DNA of 64,000 nucleotides from assembly GCA_947179155.2 (NCBI GenBank), contig OX359280.1, forward strand, positions 45,572,555 through 45,636,554, read 5' to 3'. The notes under the pieces are model-generated. The model did no database searches. It saw only the letters and a list, made by a program, of their open reading frames with translations, and had not been told where the DNA came from. The translations under genes were made by a program, and so were the position numbers. The DNA is from Hedera helix (lineage: Eukaryota > Streptophyta > Magnoliopsida > Apiales > Araliaceae). This document shows, in pieces, positions 23,043 to 35,237 of this stretch. Positions within the stretch are counted from its first letter, which is position 1. Every line of letters begins with the position of its first letter.

Positions 23043-23236
23043 GATTCCGATTATGGCAAAATTGTCGCACCACATACCATTAATAAGTTCTGTAATCTTT
23101 TGCTATATTGGTTAAATGATTTTTTTTTTTTTTTTAACTCTAGCTAGCACCTCCTTTTCTAGGTCAAAACAAATGCAATAGAAAACTATAGAACTTACTG
23201 ATGTATGTGATGTGTTAACTTCACCCTAATCAAATC
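23043..23236. mobile_element. Second foldback MITE, related to the intronic one
   Basis: Imperfect inverted repeat. The left arm 'gattccgattatggcaaaat...ccattaataagttctgtaat' pairs with the reverse complement of 'atagaacttactgatgtatg...cttcaccctaatcaaatcc'. The shared strings 'ataagttctataa' and 'tgcta(t/a)a...ggtt' link it to the MITE at 20874-21055. A poly-T run sits in the loop. Confidence 0.5.
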
Positions 23237-23649
23237 CTTATAAGAGTACTTGCCTCTTATTTGTCCAACATTGTGAATAGATATCAAATTAAATACCGTA
23301 AGGTTGCATTTGGTTCCCATTTCTTGGATGGAATGGACAATGAAACGGAATGAACTACAGAATGAAATGAGAATGGTCATTCTCCTCCTTATGTTTGGTT
23401 AGAAGACGGAATGGAATGAACTAAATATTCATTATTAGGAAAAAATTTACTTAAAAAATGAATAAAAAAAAATAAAAATTGATTAATTAAATTTTAGAGA
23501 AAGAAAGTGAAAGAAGAAAAAGAAAGAAGGTAAAAATAAGTGAAAGATTATTAGAGAGGGTGAGATTGACGTCGGAGCAGAATAGCGATTATCTTGTGGA
23601 ATAAGAGGAATACCCAAAAGAAACACATAGAAACTTCTCTAGTGCTCAA
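23237..23649. other. Intergenic segment with GGAATGGAA-type repeat
   Basis: Contains 'ggaatgaactacagaatgaa' and 'ggttagaagacggaatggaa' (23349-23415), a degenerate GGAATGAA motif often seen at ends of small plant DNA transposons. No boundary was defined and no gene seen. Confidence 0.3.
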
Positions 23650-26600
23650 TAGTAAGGACCAAAATTTTTGAATTGCATTATAAATAAAATTAGAAATTTA
23701 ATTTCTAATTAATTACGTTATGGTGGGAATTAATTTAAACCCGAACATGATGGTTTGATTTATATTTGACTATTAAATTAATTTAATTAAAGAAAGTTCG
23801 ATGAAGGATTATTAATTGTCGGTCTAACCCAATGTTGTATTTTTAATATCAATGGATTGATATGTTATTGAACCCTAATTAAATATTCAATTAATATTGA
23901 ATATGACAAGTCTAATTGGATTATGTAAATTAAATTTAATTATTAAAGTGTTCCTATAATTATTTAAACAAGTCCAAACAATTAATTAAGTGAGGGACTT
24001 GTGGAATTTGCTTTGTGGGTTGCTATTTAATTAAGCTAGCCCAATTTATTAAGAAGTGGGTGAGTTATTTTGGTAGCTCAATGTTGTTAGATTATTATGA
24101 TCATAGATGACCCAAATGAATTAAATTGTAAGCCCAATGTTTGGTCCAATTGTCAAAGCTTCTAGAAGGCATGAATTTACCAATTTGGCAATAAAAATAA
24201 ATTAAAAATGAATTTAATTAAGGGGCATGGCTGGTGGTATGGGGTGTCCATGGACTCCAAATTTTACCCAATTTGTTGCTTGAGTTAGTGTATGGAACAC
24301 TCAACAAATTGCTAGCATTTTTGAAAAATGGTTGAAGTCCAATGTGTAGATATATAGGTTATATGTACATATTTCTACTACTATAAATATGAACCTTAGC
24401 CCACTTGGAAAAAAGTTTGTTAAGTTGCTAAAGAGTTCTTTTATTGTGAGTTAGTAAGGAGTGAGTTAACTCGGTGAGTTAACCAAAAAGAAATTGAGTT
24501 AGTGAGTTTTTTTAGTGAGTCACTACCGAGTTACGCTAGACTACTTCAAGGGGTGTTCTTGGATGTCATCTAAATCCATCATCTACTTTGGAAAAAAGAG
24601 AAAGTAGCTCACAAGTCAAAAAAGTATAAAAAAATTCCTTAAAAATCCTAATCTTGATTTTCTTTTAAATTTTATGGTAGAAATATTATAATATTATCTT
24701 TGAGCTCTTTGTGCTTAGAATCATGCTAGACATGTTTATATAGGATGTCATGGGGTTTAAATGTGAAGTGGTATGAGTTTATGTAGAAAAATCTAGCAAA
24801 ATACTTGAAAATATTTTTTACCGACGAACAAAACATAGGTTGTACGAATAAATTGCACATTTTAAAATCTAAAAATTATTTTTGTGATTTAGTATTTTTT
24901 GGGAATATATAGGTAAGTTAAGAACAAAATTCCTTTGGAATCACCCAAAAATATGTTTAAATAAGCAAGTTATGCATGTTGGATCAAACACACCTCACTG
25001 TCCAAGATCTTGCATGAACAGTCCACTTTAAGCCAAATTTCCGAAATCAAAACTTATCCAAAATTGTAGTTTGGGAAGTCTCGATACCCAGTAGAGCTCC
25101 ATCAGAGTTGTAGAACTCAAGTTATTAAGGTTTTTCCTAAAGACCCCAAAGCTGAATAGAAATTTGAAAAAAATTGAAATGCTTTTGTAGGTTTCTTTTT
25201 TAAAAACCGGCTGGAACTTTTTGACGACCGGTTCATCGAAATTAAGACCGGTTCCGGTGACGGGTCCTTAACGGAAGTTGCTTGGTTTTGCGTGTACTAT
25301 TTTATAATTTTTTTTTTGTATTTTTAGCAGGTCATTTGGTAATTTTCATAATTAAAATATGATTAAACCTTACTAACAAAAGGAAAAATGTTAAATTAAT
25401 AATTTTAATTTCTGAAAAATTATAAAACAGCTAATTACTTAATATTTAAGCAATATTAAATAATAAGTCAAATTAATGAAGAAATTAATTATTTTTAATA
25501 GTATTTAAGGTGTAAATAGTGCACTAATTAGCTATTACTTAGTTAGTAATTAGATAAAATTACTAATAAATTATTACTAAATATTAAATATGTGATTTAA
25601 GTATTTAATAATAATATAAGAAAGATAAAGTAAATAAATTAATTATTTATTATTTAATTGATAATTAAATAGTAAATAAAGATAAGTAATTAACTAATTA
25701 ATATTAAATAATAATTAAAGAGAGATAAAATTTATAAATTAATTATTTATTATTTAAATAATAATTAAAGGTAATTAAGAAATTAATTATTATTTAATTA
25801 ACAATAAATAATAATTAAAGAAGGTTTAATTATTTATTATTTAATTAAGATTAAATAATAAGTAAGGGTAATTGATTAATTAATTATTATTTTAATTAAC
25901 ATTAAATAATAATTAAATGAGGAATAAATTAATAAACTAATTATTTATTATTTAATTAAGATTAAATAATAAGTAAGTATAATTAATTAATTAATTATTA
26001 TTTAATTAAGATTAAATAATAAGTAAGGATAATTAATTAATTGATTATTATTTAATTAACATTAAATAATAATTAAATATAATTTAAGTTAATAAACTAA
26101 TTATTTATTATTAAATAATAATAATTGAGGATAATTAATAAGTTAATTATTATTAAATAAAAAGGCAATTAAGATTAATACTTCAATTATTTATTATTTA
26201 ATTAACTTTAAATAATAAATAAACATAATTAGTTATTATCTATTGTTAAATAATGACTAAAGGTAATTAATTAATTACTTTTTAACTAATATTAAATAGT
26301 AATTAAATGAAGATAGAGTTAGTAAAATAAAAGGGAATTTAATTAAATAATGTTAGTAAATTGTTTAAGAGTTTAATAAGTGTTTAATACTTATGAAAAA
26401 TAATATTGATTAATTAAATCATTAACATAAGATCAATTAAGTGTCTTATACGATTAATGATATTATATAAAATTATATGTGTTATTTGATTAATTATTTA
26501 GCATAGGTAATTGTTTAAAGTGCACGATTATATGTTATACTAACTGATAGGCTAATGTTATTAATGTTAGGTCATCAAAAGGAGTTTAAATTAATCGATT

Positions 26601-27579
26601 TAGCCGTAAGTCAATAGATAGGCAAGTTATTTAACCTTACTCAAATTATGTTGAGCAAGTTTCCTAACTATATTCAATATCATTGTGCTAATTCTTAAAT
26701 CTTAAACTTATATTATATTGCAAGTTATTCCACAATAATATTATTGCAAATCACATATATGATTTGAATTCATATTTCATTCTTGAGTTATGAATTGATT
26801 AAAGAAGAAGTATAAGCTGAGGGATTTCGGCTAGACCTGTGTGAAATTTATTTTGAAAGTTATCCAAACCATAGTGGTACGGATTCTTAGACTGAGAAGA
26901 ACAACCCATAATGGGGAATAACCTAAGTATTGAACAAACGATACAAATAGAATAAATGTTTATGCATATACATATAGTACGAGAGGCTGATCCCCTCAAG
27001 TACAATTCTGATAAAGTAACCTAAGAGGGTCAATCAAGTAATTGATTTCCTTAATAGTAGTTCATGGTCTATTTGACCACTCAGCAGTTAAATAATCAAT
27101 TATTACTTCTTTATTTTGTGCATTGATTCTATTATTCATTATTGAGCTCCTTTTATTAAATCATTTAGTTTATATTTCTATTCATTTATGACATAATTAT
27201 TGTTATTCATTTAAATTGCTGAGCAAGCTAGTTGCTCATACTTGCTATGTCATAAAATATTTTGCAGCTAAACCTGAAGGATCGGGTAAAGATAAAAGCA
27301 AAGGAAAAGCGAAATCTTAATTATCTAGATAGCTGTTAGTCTATTTATATTTTGTTTAGAACTTATAAGATTGTAACGCAAACACTTATATTATTTTATA
27401 ATTTGTGATATTTATTTTAGTAAATGTTGTAGACCTTGGGACTAGAAAGTCATTGTAATAGACAACATATGTTTATTTATTTTTCGCATTAGTATTACAC
27501 GTTGTTTAGCAGAGGTTGTTTATATTATTGCGTGAGCACCAAATTCGAGGTAGTGGTACCTGAATTTGGGGGTGTCACA
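23650..27579 (+). mobile_element. Long (3.9 kb) 5' LTR of a gypsy-type element
   Basis: Ends '...gcgtgagcaccaaattcgag...gggggtgtcaca' and is followed three bases later by a PBS. The start is placed at 'tagtaaggaccaaaa', aligned with the start of the minus copy at 40716, and may vary by about 10 bp. Length and layout match the solo LTR at 36811-40716: gggcta-rich head, AT palindrome block, tail near 'gagcaagctagttgctcata'. An initiator-Met PBS with a near-4-kb LTR suggests a Tekay/Del-like chromovirus, an inference not tested by RT. 25207-25260 has three ACCGG(T/C) boxes. Confidence 0.75.
25430..26330. repeat. AT-rich palindromic repeat block in the long LTR
   Basis: About 900 bp composed almost only of A and T with very few G or C. 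Motifs such as TTAATTATTTATTATTTAAT and ATTAAATAATAATTAA alternate in both orientations with a loose period of 60-75 bp. An equivalent block lies at 38040-38710 in the related minus-strand LTR. Confidence 0.85.
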
Positions 27580-27582
27580 TGT

Positions 27583-27594
27583 TGGTATCAGAGC
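27583..27594 (+). other. Primer-binding site, initiator tRNA-Met type
   Basis: TGGTATCAGAGC, the standard plant initiator-Met PBS, three bases after the LTR end. Confidence 0.9.
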
Positions 27595-27864
27595 TGTAGG
27601 TTATAAACTTTAGGATTTATGAAACCTAGGTTATAACCTTAGAATTAAACTCATATAGAGTACGCTAGGAGGATGCGTCGAGGAGATCCTTTGAGTTGAG
27701 TTTTGTTGGAGGTGAATTGTGAAAATTCATCGAGCCGGTGTTGTACATAATGAAATATTGTTTCATTTCATCAATGAATATATTTTATTATGATACTAGC
27801 ATGCTGTCGTTTTGTTTATTATTGTGTTTGTAGGATAACAGATATAAGCAAGCCAAGTAGACTG

Positions 27865-28673
27865 ATGGAGGATGCTCCAGTGGACAAACATATTGTCTGG
27901 ATTGAACCGATTGAGCCAGTAGGACCAGTGATTGAGGCACCTACTGTTGAGCATGAGTTGGAGGCTGCTGCTAAGGAGGAGCATATAGCAGAGGCTGAGT
28001 CGCCAGTGCGATGAGGGGTTATGAGATTTAAAGGTGATGATGAGTCTGAGGGACAACAGACAAACTTCGAGGAGGAGTCAGCTGAGGAGCCATTTTTTGA
28101 GGATGATCTGATCGGGCAGCAAGCTGAGTATGCTGCAGGCATGGGCACCACCAGCGATATTATCGAGGAGCTGACCAGTGCTAACATAGAGCTGGAGTCT
28201 AGAGTCCAGCATTTGGAGGGAGAGAATCAGACCCATCAAGAGATGGAGGACCGGTATAGAGATGCGGCATATCACATGTCTGACGAGGTAACTAGGCTGA
28301 AGGGGTGAGTGGTTGTGTTGGAGACTGAGGTGTAAGGGCGTCGTTAGACTGCTACTTCATTGGGAGTTACAGTACATCATCTCCTTGAGAGGGAGGTAGA
28401 TCTAGGTGATGAGTTGGAGCAGTCTAGGAGGTAGGCTGAGGGATTTCGAGTAGAGAGGGATGAGTTACAGATACAATTGGCAGGGATGGCAACTGAGTTT
28501 GACATGGAGATAGCGGATAAAATCTGCACATATAAGGACTGGATGAGGGCATCCAGGAGGGCTGATAGGCTTGAGGCCGAGGTTAGGGCCAGTGCCATCA
28601 GATTTGACACTGCTAGCTTCGAGTTAGATACCACTTTTGGTAGGCTGAGGAGCAGGATCCTGAATTATCCTCA
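27865..28673 (+). pseudogene. Degenerate coiled-coil Gag-like ORF
   Basis: One frame runs from 'MEDAPVDKHIV' at 27865 to about 28673. It is broken by stops at 28012-28014, 28306, around 28335-28345 and around 28432, so about 270 residues survive in one frame. It is very acidic and rich in Glu/Ala/Leu. Heptad-like stretches such as 'ELTSANIELESRVQHLEGE' (about 28168-28224) and 'RRADRLEAEVRASA' predict coiled coil. Its place after the LTR and PBS makes it the 5' coding part of that retroelement. No zinc knuckle, protease or RT follows, because CACTA-type sequence begins at about 28674. Confidence 0.55.
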
Positions 28674-29095
28674 AGGATTTTGTATTGTTTCGATGCTTGA
28701 GGCGAGTTTTGGTCTACCTTTCTTATATTTGACTAGGTTTTTTAAAAATAAGTTAGGCAAACGAGGTTCTAACTTGAGCACCGGAACTCAGAATCGAGTC
28801 CCATAAGTTGACATGCGTTTAAAATATGTAAGGGGTGTTATGCTTACGGTTTCGTATCCTTTTGATGCATGGGATGAGTTTTGGTCTACTTTTTCTATAT
28901 TTGTCTAAGTTTTTTTTAAAAATAAGTTAGGCAAACGAGGTTCTAACTCGGCCACCGGAACTCGAAATCGAGCTCTGTAAGTTGTCATGCATTTGAAATA
29001 TGTAATAGGTGCTATACCTACGATTTTGCATCGTTTTTATGCATGGGGTGAGTTTTGGTATAGTTTTTCTATATATGTTTACGTTTTTTTTAAAT
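28674..29095. repeat. ~172-bp tandem repeats, probable CACTA subterminal repeats
   Basis: Two and a half imperfect copies, starting near 28694, 28863 and 29039, each with 'gatgcatgg(g)(a/g)tgagttttggt'. Copies 1 and 2 continue with 'aaaaataagttaggcaaacgaggttctaac' (in two parts) and 'gccaccggaactc'. They lie 3' of the minus-strand CACTA ORF relic, where subterminal repeats are expected. The terminal CACTA motif was not found. Confidence 0.65.
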
Positions 29096-29199
29096 AATTT
29101 AGGCAATTATTTTTTTTATAACTTTTTAACAATTTAAATTATTAATATAATATATATTAGTACAAACTATATATTTAAAGACATAAATTAAGATTTTTA

Positions 29200-30212
29200 A
29201 TTACCTATCGCGTATGTGGGGGAAAAAGGTTTGCAAGTACAACCACTACTATTCGAACGACCACCTGCATTACTAAAGCCTATAGCTCGTCTTGTGAAGC
29301 TGGATCTATGAAACTGTGTATGATTTCCTGAATGAGGTGGTAAACACACTCACGCGATGGTGCGCATAATCGGATTTGACTGTTCGCCATGCACCTATCG
29401 ACGACCCTCCTAAAGAAATCGTTCGATAAGGATGGACCGGCTCCTGATCCAGTTGCACCATCTGATCCAGTAGAGGGCTAATGTCTGGCTCTTGCAACAA
29501 GCACTACAGTGTACGCTGAGACTTTTGGCGTGCCCATAATTCAATTATTTTACGGTCCACCTATAGCCTATAGACATTTATCAATCTCATTATCTTCACA
29601 CGTGGAGGGATCTGCCTCGGTATTAGCTCTCTGAGTATCCTGGGCCTCAGTAAGGTCTTGAAGCCTAGTCTGAAATAAAAAATAAAGATGTGAAAGAATA
29701 TGAATACTAATTGCATGAATTAAAATACAAAAAAAAAAATAAACCATGGTCATTACTAATAGTTATTTCCTATGCCTTAGGTGAGATAAAACCACTGTCG
29801 CCTTTCTTCTGGTGGGCGTGCCACCAAAACTCCAAACGAGAAGGTGAGTTCTTAATTTTAGTATATAGTCTCTCCCTGTACAGTTTGTAAGACTGGGACC
29901 CCGTGCAGTGCAGAATCCGACTCTACGAGCGGGCTACTAAACGCTATGTTAACATTTTCTTAAAAGCATCCCCTCCCAAATGTCGCACATCCGATCCCAA
30001 ACCTCGGCCCTAATAAAATTAGGACAAACATCTCTACGTGTCTGTCTGTCTGTCATCTTGCTCTGAGACTTCTTCTTCCAGTCGTTCACTTATTTATGCC
30101 AATTTGACTCTAAATATCCTCGGAGGACTGTCATGCCTTGCTTTGCTTTACCGTTCTCAAATCTATAGTATCGCTACACAAAATACATTACGATATTAGT
30201 AAATAACATAAA
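29200..30212 (-). pseudogene. CACTA second ORF, C-terminal part (plant En/Spm-type transposase family)
   Basis: Minus-strand relic. From high to low coordinates it reads 'RRDVCPNFIRAEVWDRMCDI' (about 30048-29988), then 'THLLVWSFGGTPTRRKA' (about 29854-29804), 'TRLQDLTEAQDTQRANTEAD' (about 29670-29610) and 'ATGSGAGPSLSNDFF' (about 29463-29419). This order resembles the plant protein family annotated as Ptta/En/Spm transposase (PF03004, from memory). Several stops and small indels break it. Its N-terminal part appears to continue at 35238-35597 and 54455-54536 across two retrotransposon insertions. It would be the second, DNA-binding-type ORF of a CACTA element. Confidence 0.6.
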
Positions 30213-31839
30213 GTTACTGGTGTGATGTCGCAACCACCTAAAAATAAAATCTTACTTTGAAAAAATATTAATGTAGTAGTGCAAGTAAGAGTCGATCCCA
30301 CAGAGAATGATTAATTTAATTTTATATTTTGTAAACCAAAATGGGGGTTTTTTTTAATTAAAGAAATAGTTTAAATAAAATTAATTAAAATAAATATGCA
30401 AGTAATTTAATGAAATCAATAAGAAGAAAAAACCTTGGTTTAAGTTAACATCCACCATCAAGAATTTACAATTGATCACTAATGCAAGAATAACTCAATT
30501 TATATTTTGAACATTCACTGTAGAAATAACTACTCCCAGGTGGAATAATTTTTCTCCTCTCTCCTTAATTTTAGATAAGTATAGCTACTTGGTCTAAATA
30601 CCCTTATTACTAAACCACCGACACTTGCTAAAGATTTAATTTAATAGCAGCTTTAAGAATTAGAGAGATTGTTAAACTAAATAACACAAGTCACTTGTTT
30701 GCATTTAATTTAGATGAATATTCTTCCTAAGATAAAATAATCTTCTGTTCTGCAAAATAATTATTAAACTTAGTTGCTTCACAAATAGCAATAGATTAAT
30801 GTGAATAATAAATTAATAGGCCTCCTAGTAATTAAACAAACTAATCGTAAAATTAAGCACAGAAAAATATTCAATACTTAAAATATAAATTGAACAATTA
30901 AAATAAATTAGATCTCACTGTGTATAAATCTTGATGGCTTCAATCACTTAAACCAAGAAAAATAATTTAGCTACTCATAGTTGTAGAGAACACCAAAGAA
31001 TAGAAGATAAAATTTTTCTAGTAAAAGTTGTGTGGTACATTGTATCTCAAGCCCTCTATTTATAGGTCACATATTCCTCCTAACCCTAATAGGAATTACA
31101 CTTTCCAAACCCTAATAGGATTTATAATTCAAAATAATAAAATATAAAATTCTTATTTATTTTCCTTTTTCAAATTGTAATTGAATTCCTAAATTATCCT
31201 TTAATTTATCTGTTAATGGAACGTCATGCGGAAACAAAAGCCAAACCGCCATCAGCTCCAATTTTTCTACAAAATAAAATATAAATTAATTAAAAATAAA
31301 TAAAAATACTAATAATAATAATAATGCATTAAATTAAATAAATTACCTAAAACACAAAAAATACTTTAAAAGCCACAAATAATTAAGCATAAAATACCTA
31401 ATAAATAGATATAAAAACCTACTTATCAAATACCCCTACACTTAACTCTTTGATTGTCCTCAAGCAAAACAAGAATAAAAATTACAAATAATAACCAAAC
31501 AACTGACTCAAGCAACAGATTAATATAAATTTCAACATTATCCTCAAAGATTTCAAAAAAATAACTAAAAGAAAATTTCAAAAATCTTACTTACTCAAGA
31601 CCCTTCGCGCGTGTGTGTGTGAATCCAAATGTATCAAACTAATTAAAACTCAGATAAGCTTCGGTTAATAATTACCTTATAAAAGACATACAACAAAGCT
31701 CAATATATTTATTTTTTACAGTACTCTTTGCTAATATAGACAAATATAAATCAGAAGATCAAAATGTTTCAAACAATTATATATACTAGGATTATTAATA
31801 TACATTTTAAAAATACTTTTCCATTTTTCTTTCCTTTTA

Positions 31840-31980
31840 ATAGGTGCATTTTATGCTTCATCATATTTTCTTTCATTCTTTCTTTCTCTTTTTTTCTTCT
31901 TAAGTGAGTGTATTTTATGCTTCATCTCACTTTTTCATATGTTTATGAGTGAATGCATTTTACGCTCCATCTCAACTCAC
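31840..31980 (-). repeat. Hairpin motif repeats (GGAGCGTAAAATGCA core)
   Basis: Three copies: 'taggtgcattttatgcttca' (31841-31860), 'gtgagtgtattttatgcttcatctcac' (in two parts, 31904-31930, arms GTGAG/CTCAC) and 'tgcattttacgctccatctc' (31954-31973). The same motif occurs four times on the plus strand at 52755-52907 in the other Athila element. Confidence 0.75.
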
Positions 31981-32720
31981 CACATAATTTTTTTCCTTCA
32001 ATAATAATCATAAAAAAATTACCTAAATCATTTTCTCTAAATTATATTTTGTCTTATATTTCACTTTAACTAATGATCAAATAAGATATAGAGCTCAAAA
32101 ATATCTTTCATAAGCATTTAACCATATAAATTTTCTTTTAATTAAAAATAGCTCAAACAAATGGATATAAGTGCATAAAAATTTGAAGGATCTCAAACAA
32201 AGTAATAATCAACAATAAATCAAAAATCTAAATTAAGCAAAAATTTATTCATTTTCCAAAAGTTATTAAATAAAAATCAAGATTTTATCATTGGCTAAAA
32301 TTTAAAATCCAATTAACTCATTGCTCAAGTAACACATCCTTAAAATAAAATAAAAATTACTCCATTTTCATAGGAAACACGGTTACACTTAGCATGTGCA
32401 ACAAGCCTTTAAACCCCAAGGTTACCCCAAGTGGACGAGTTTTGTCTCGTGGGGGTTTGTAGTGAATATACCCACAAAATTCAAAATTTTAAAATTCCTT
32501 AAAAAATATATTCAAAATATGACCTAAAAATAACAAAAATTCTAAATTCCTTCCCCCACACTTAAAATTTACATTGTCCCCAATGTAAAGTAAGATGCAA
32601 AGAAAAAGAAAAAATAACTAAACTATAAATGCAAAAAGAAAAGAAAATTATACTCCCATTGGGTTGCCTCCCAAGTAGCGTCTTTGTTTATCGTCATTGG
32701 CTTGACATCATGTCAAATGA

Positions 32721-33900
32721 CTACGTCACTCCTACTTCATGAATTTTGAGTACCCCATCCATCACATTATTCTTCATTGGTAGATTCAATCTCATTTGCA
32801 TTCGACATGAATGTTCAACTCCCTTTTCAAGTAATAAATATTGGAGATGACTATGAAGATTCTTTAAATTTAGAATGGAATCCTGCAAAACAAAAGATAA
32901 AATTTTGTTCTGAGTAACAGGCAATGGAATGAAAATAATTGCATTATTATCAAAAATCATTGGCAAAGAATTTAATGGAGTTTCATCCTCCTTCAAATCT
33001 TGTTTTAGCTCAATTGCTTCTTCTTCCTCTAACTCCAAATTGTTGGTAATTGCAATCTCTAACTTTTCCTTGTTTATTTCCTCAACAACTTTCGCCACCT
33101 TAGGTATGTCATCATAAAAAATAACATCATCGGCTACATTAACATTATTCGCTTCATTGATATTGTTTGTTTTCTCTTGCTTCGGTGATAGAGGGACTGT
33201 CTTTTCTGGATCTTCTACATCGTTACCACTTTTTCACACTTGTGCACTTGTATTCTCCGTTGGATTATCCACCGTTTGAGAAGGTACTTGCGCAGAACTT
33301 TGCTCCTCCAATTGATCAATTGCGATTGTCATTTATCCTATTTGAGTACCCAAATGCTGAATAATTACATTATTTTCCTGAATACTTGCCTTCATGTCTA
33401 GTTGAAATTGCAAAGTATCCTGTTGAAATTGCAAATTATTAATTTCAATTAATTTAATCATATCCTCTAAAGACATATCAGAATTAAATGATTGACCATG
33501 TTGTTGTTGGGGATATAGCTGAATTTATTGTTGACAACTTGAAAAATTCTAATTTGCAGGCAAATTCATTTGTGGATTCTTATAGCCAAAATTAATATAA
33601 TCCCTCAATCCAGAATTATACGCTTTTGAATAGGGATCATATTTCCATTGGGGTTGACCAGGAAAATCACTTGCTATATTGACTTGTTCCTAGGAATCCT
33701 CTCGAAGAATGTGACACATATTAGTTGGATGTCATACCATCGCACAAATCTTACAAGCTTCCATTCGTTGTCCATTACCTGCAGCCAATTGAAAAACAAG
33801 AGAAGTTAGATCATTAATTTGTTGTTCAAGAGAAGAAATAGTTACCTCATTGACATAATCATGCATGACTCCCATCCTGAACCTGCACAACTAAATTAAA
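32721..33900 (-). pseudogene. Gag C-terminus and protease-region relic of the non-autonomous element
   Basis: Reading down the minus strand: a zinc knuckle trace 'CKICAMV*HPTNMCHI' (about 33754-33707), then 'PQWKYDPYSKAYNSG' (about 33652-33608). A Gln repeat 'NNLQFQQDTLQFQLDMKAS' follows (about 33443-33387), matching that at 14185-14245. Last comes an open 125-codon stretch (33098-32721) with 'EKLEIAITNNLELEEEEAIE', equivalent to 'ESLEVAITNSLELNKEENNE' at 49137 in the full Athila copy. It has stops at several places, and the N-terminal Gag is missing. Confidence 0.75.
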
Positions 33901-33986
33901 TTATGAAAAACTAGAAAAATAAAATCTAAGAAAATTACTAAATTAAATAAATATTTACAAAAGAACAAAATTAAATTAAAATTATT

Positions 33987-34003
33987 CCCCGACAATGGCG
34001 CCA
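33987..34003 (-). other. Primer-binding site, tRNA-Asp type
   Basis: Minus-strand TGGCGCCATTGTCGGGG, five bases inside the right LTR boundary, close to the perfect tRNA-Asp complement. Confidence 0.9.
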
Positions 34004-35237
34004 ATATTTAGTGTGATGTCGCAAGTACCCAAAAATAAAATCTTACTTTGAAAAAATATTAATGTAGTAGTGCAAGTAAGAGTCGGTCCCACAGAGAATG
34101 ATTAATTTAATTTTATGTTTTGTAAACCAAAATTGAGGGGTTTTAAATTAAAAAAATAGTTTAAATAAAATTAACTAAAATAAATATGCAAGTAATTTAA
34201 TGAAATAAATAAGAAGAAAAAACCTTGGTTTAAGTTAACATCTACCATCAAGAATTTACAACTGATCACTGACGCAAGAATAACTCAATTCATATTTTGA
34301 ACATTCACTGTAGAAATAACTACTCGTAGGTGGAATAATTTTTCTCCTCTCTCATTAATTTTAGATAAGTAGAGCCACTTGGTCTAAATACCCTTACTAC
34401 TAAACATCCTCCGACACTTGCTAAAAATTTAATTCAATAGCAGCTTTAAGAATTAGAGAGATTGTTGAACTAAACAACACAATCCACATGTTTGCATTTA
34501 ATTTAGATGAATATTCTTCCTAAGATAAAATAATCTTTTGATCAGCAAAACAATTATTAAATTTAGTTACTTCACAAATAGCAGTAGATTAATGTGAATA
34601 ATAAACTAGTAGGCCTCCTAGTAATTAAACAAACCAATCAAAAAATTAAGCACAGAAAAATATTCAATACTCAAAATATAAATTGAACAATTAAAATAAA
34701 TTAGATCTCACAGTGTATAAATCTTGATGACTTTAATCACTTAAACCAAGAAAAATAATTTAGCTACTCATAGTTGTAGAAAACACCAAATAATAGAAGA
34801 TAAAAATTTTCTAGTAAAAGTTGTATGTTACATTGTATCTCAAGGCCTCTATTTATAGGCTACATATTCCTCCTAACCCTAATAGGAATTACACTTTTCA
34901 AACCCTAATAAGATTTATAATTCAAAATAATAAAATATAAAATATTTATTTATTTTCCTTTTCCAAATTGCAATTGTATTTCTAAATTATCCTTTAATTT
35001 ATCTGCTGATGGAACGTCACGCGGAAACAAAAACCAAATTGCCATAAGCTCCAATTTTCCTACAAAATAAAATATAAATTAATTAAAAATAAATAAAAAT
35101 AATATAAAAATACTAAAAATAATAATAATGCATTAAATTAAATAAATTACCTAAAACACTAAAAATACTTAAAAAGCTACAAACAATTAAGCATAAAATA
35201 CCTAATGAATAGATATAAAAACCTACTTATCAGTTAC

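Larger units (their letters stand above)
30218..35232 (-). mobile_element. Non-autonomous Athila-like retrotransposon with both LTRs
   Basis: Complete by structure. TSD GTTAC at 30213-30217 and 35233-35237; LTRs 30218-31428 (1211 bp) and 34009-35232 (1224 bp), clearly alike along their lengths. The PBS is next to the right LTR on the minus strand and a polypurine-like 'ttaagtgtaggggtatt' lies next to the left LTR. Minus-strand ends are TGATAAG...CCA. The internal region is only 2.6 kb, with gag C-terminal and protease-region relics but no RT, RNase H or integrase, so it depended on enzymes from another element. It is inserted in the minus-strand CACTA ORF. Confidence 0.92.

Noticed and set aside
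23290..23415. A small DNA transposon defined by GGAATGGAA motifs
   Set aside because: No second terminus or target duplication could be identified.
25430..26330. CRISPR-like or satellite array
   Set aside because: Units are degenerate, inverted and without unique spacers. It is a plant LTR internal AT block.
32929..33364. Plus-strand frames of 62 and 65 codons
   Set aside because: Shadows of the minus-strand gag/protease relic of the Athila-like element.
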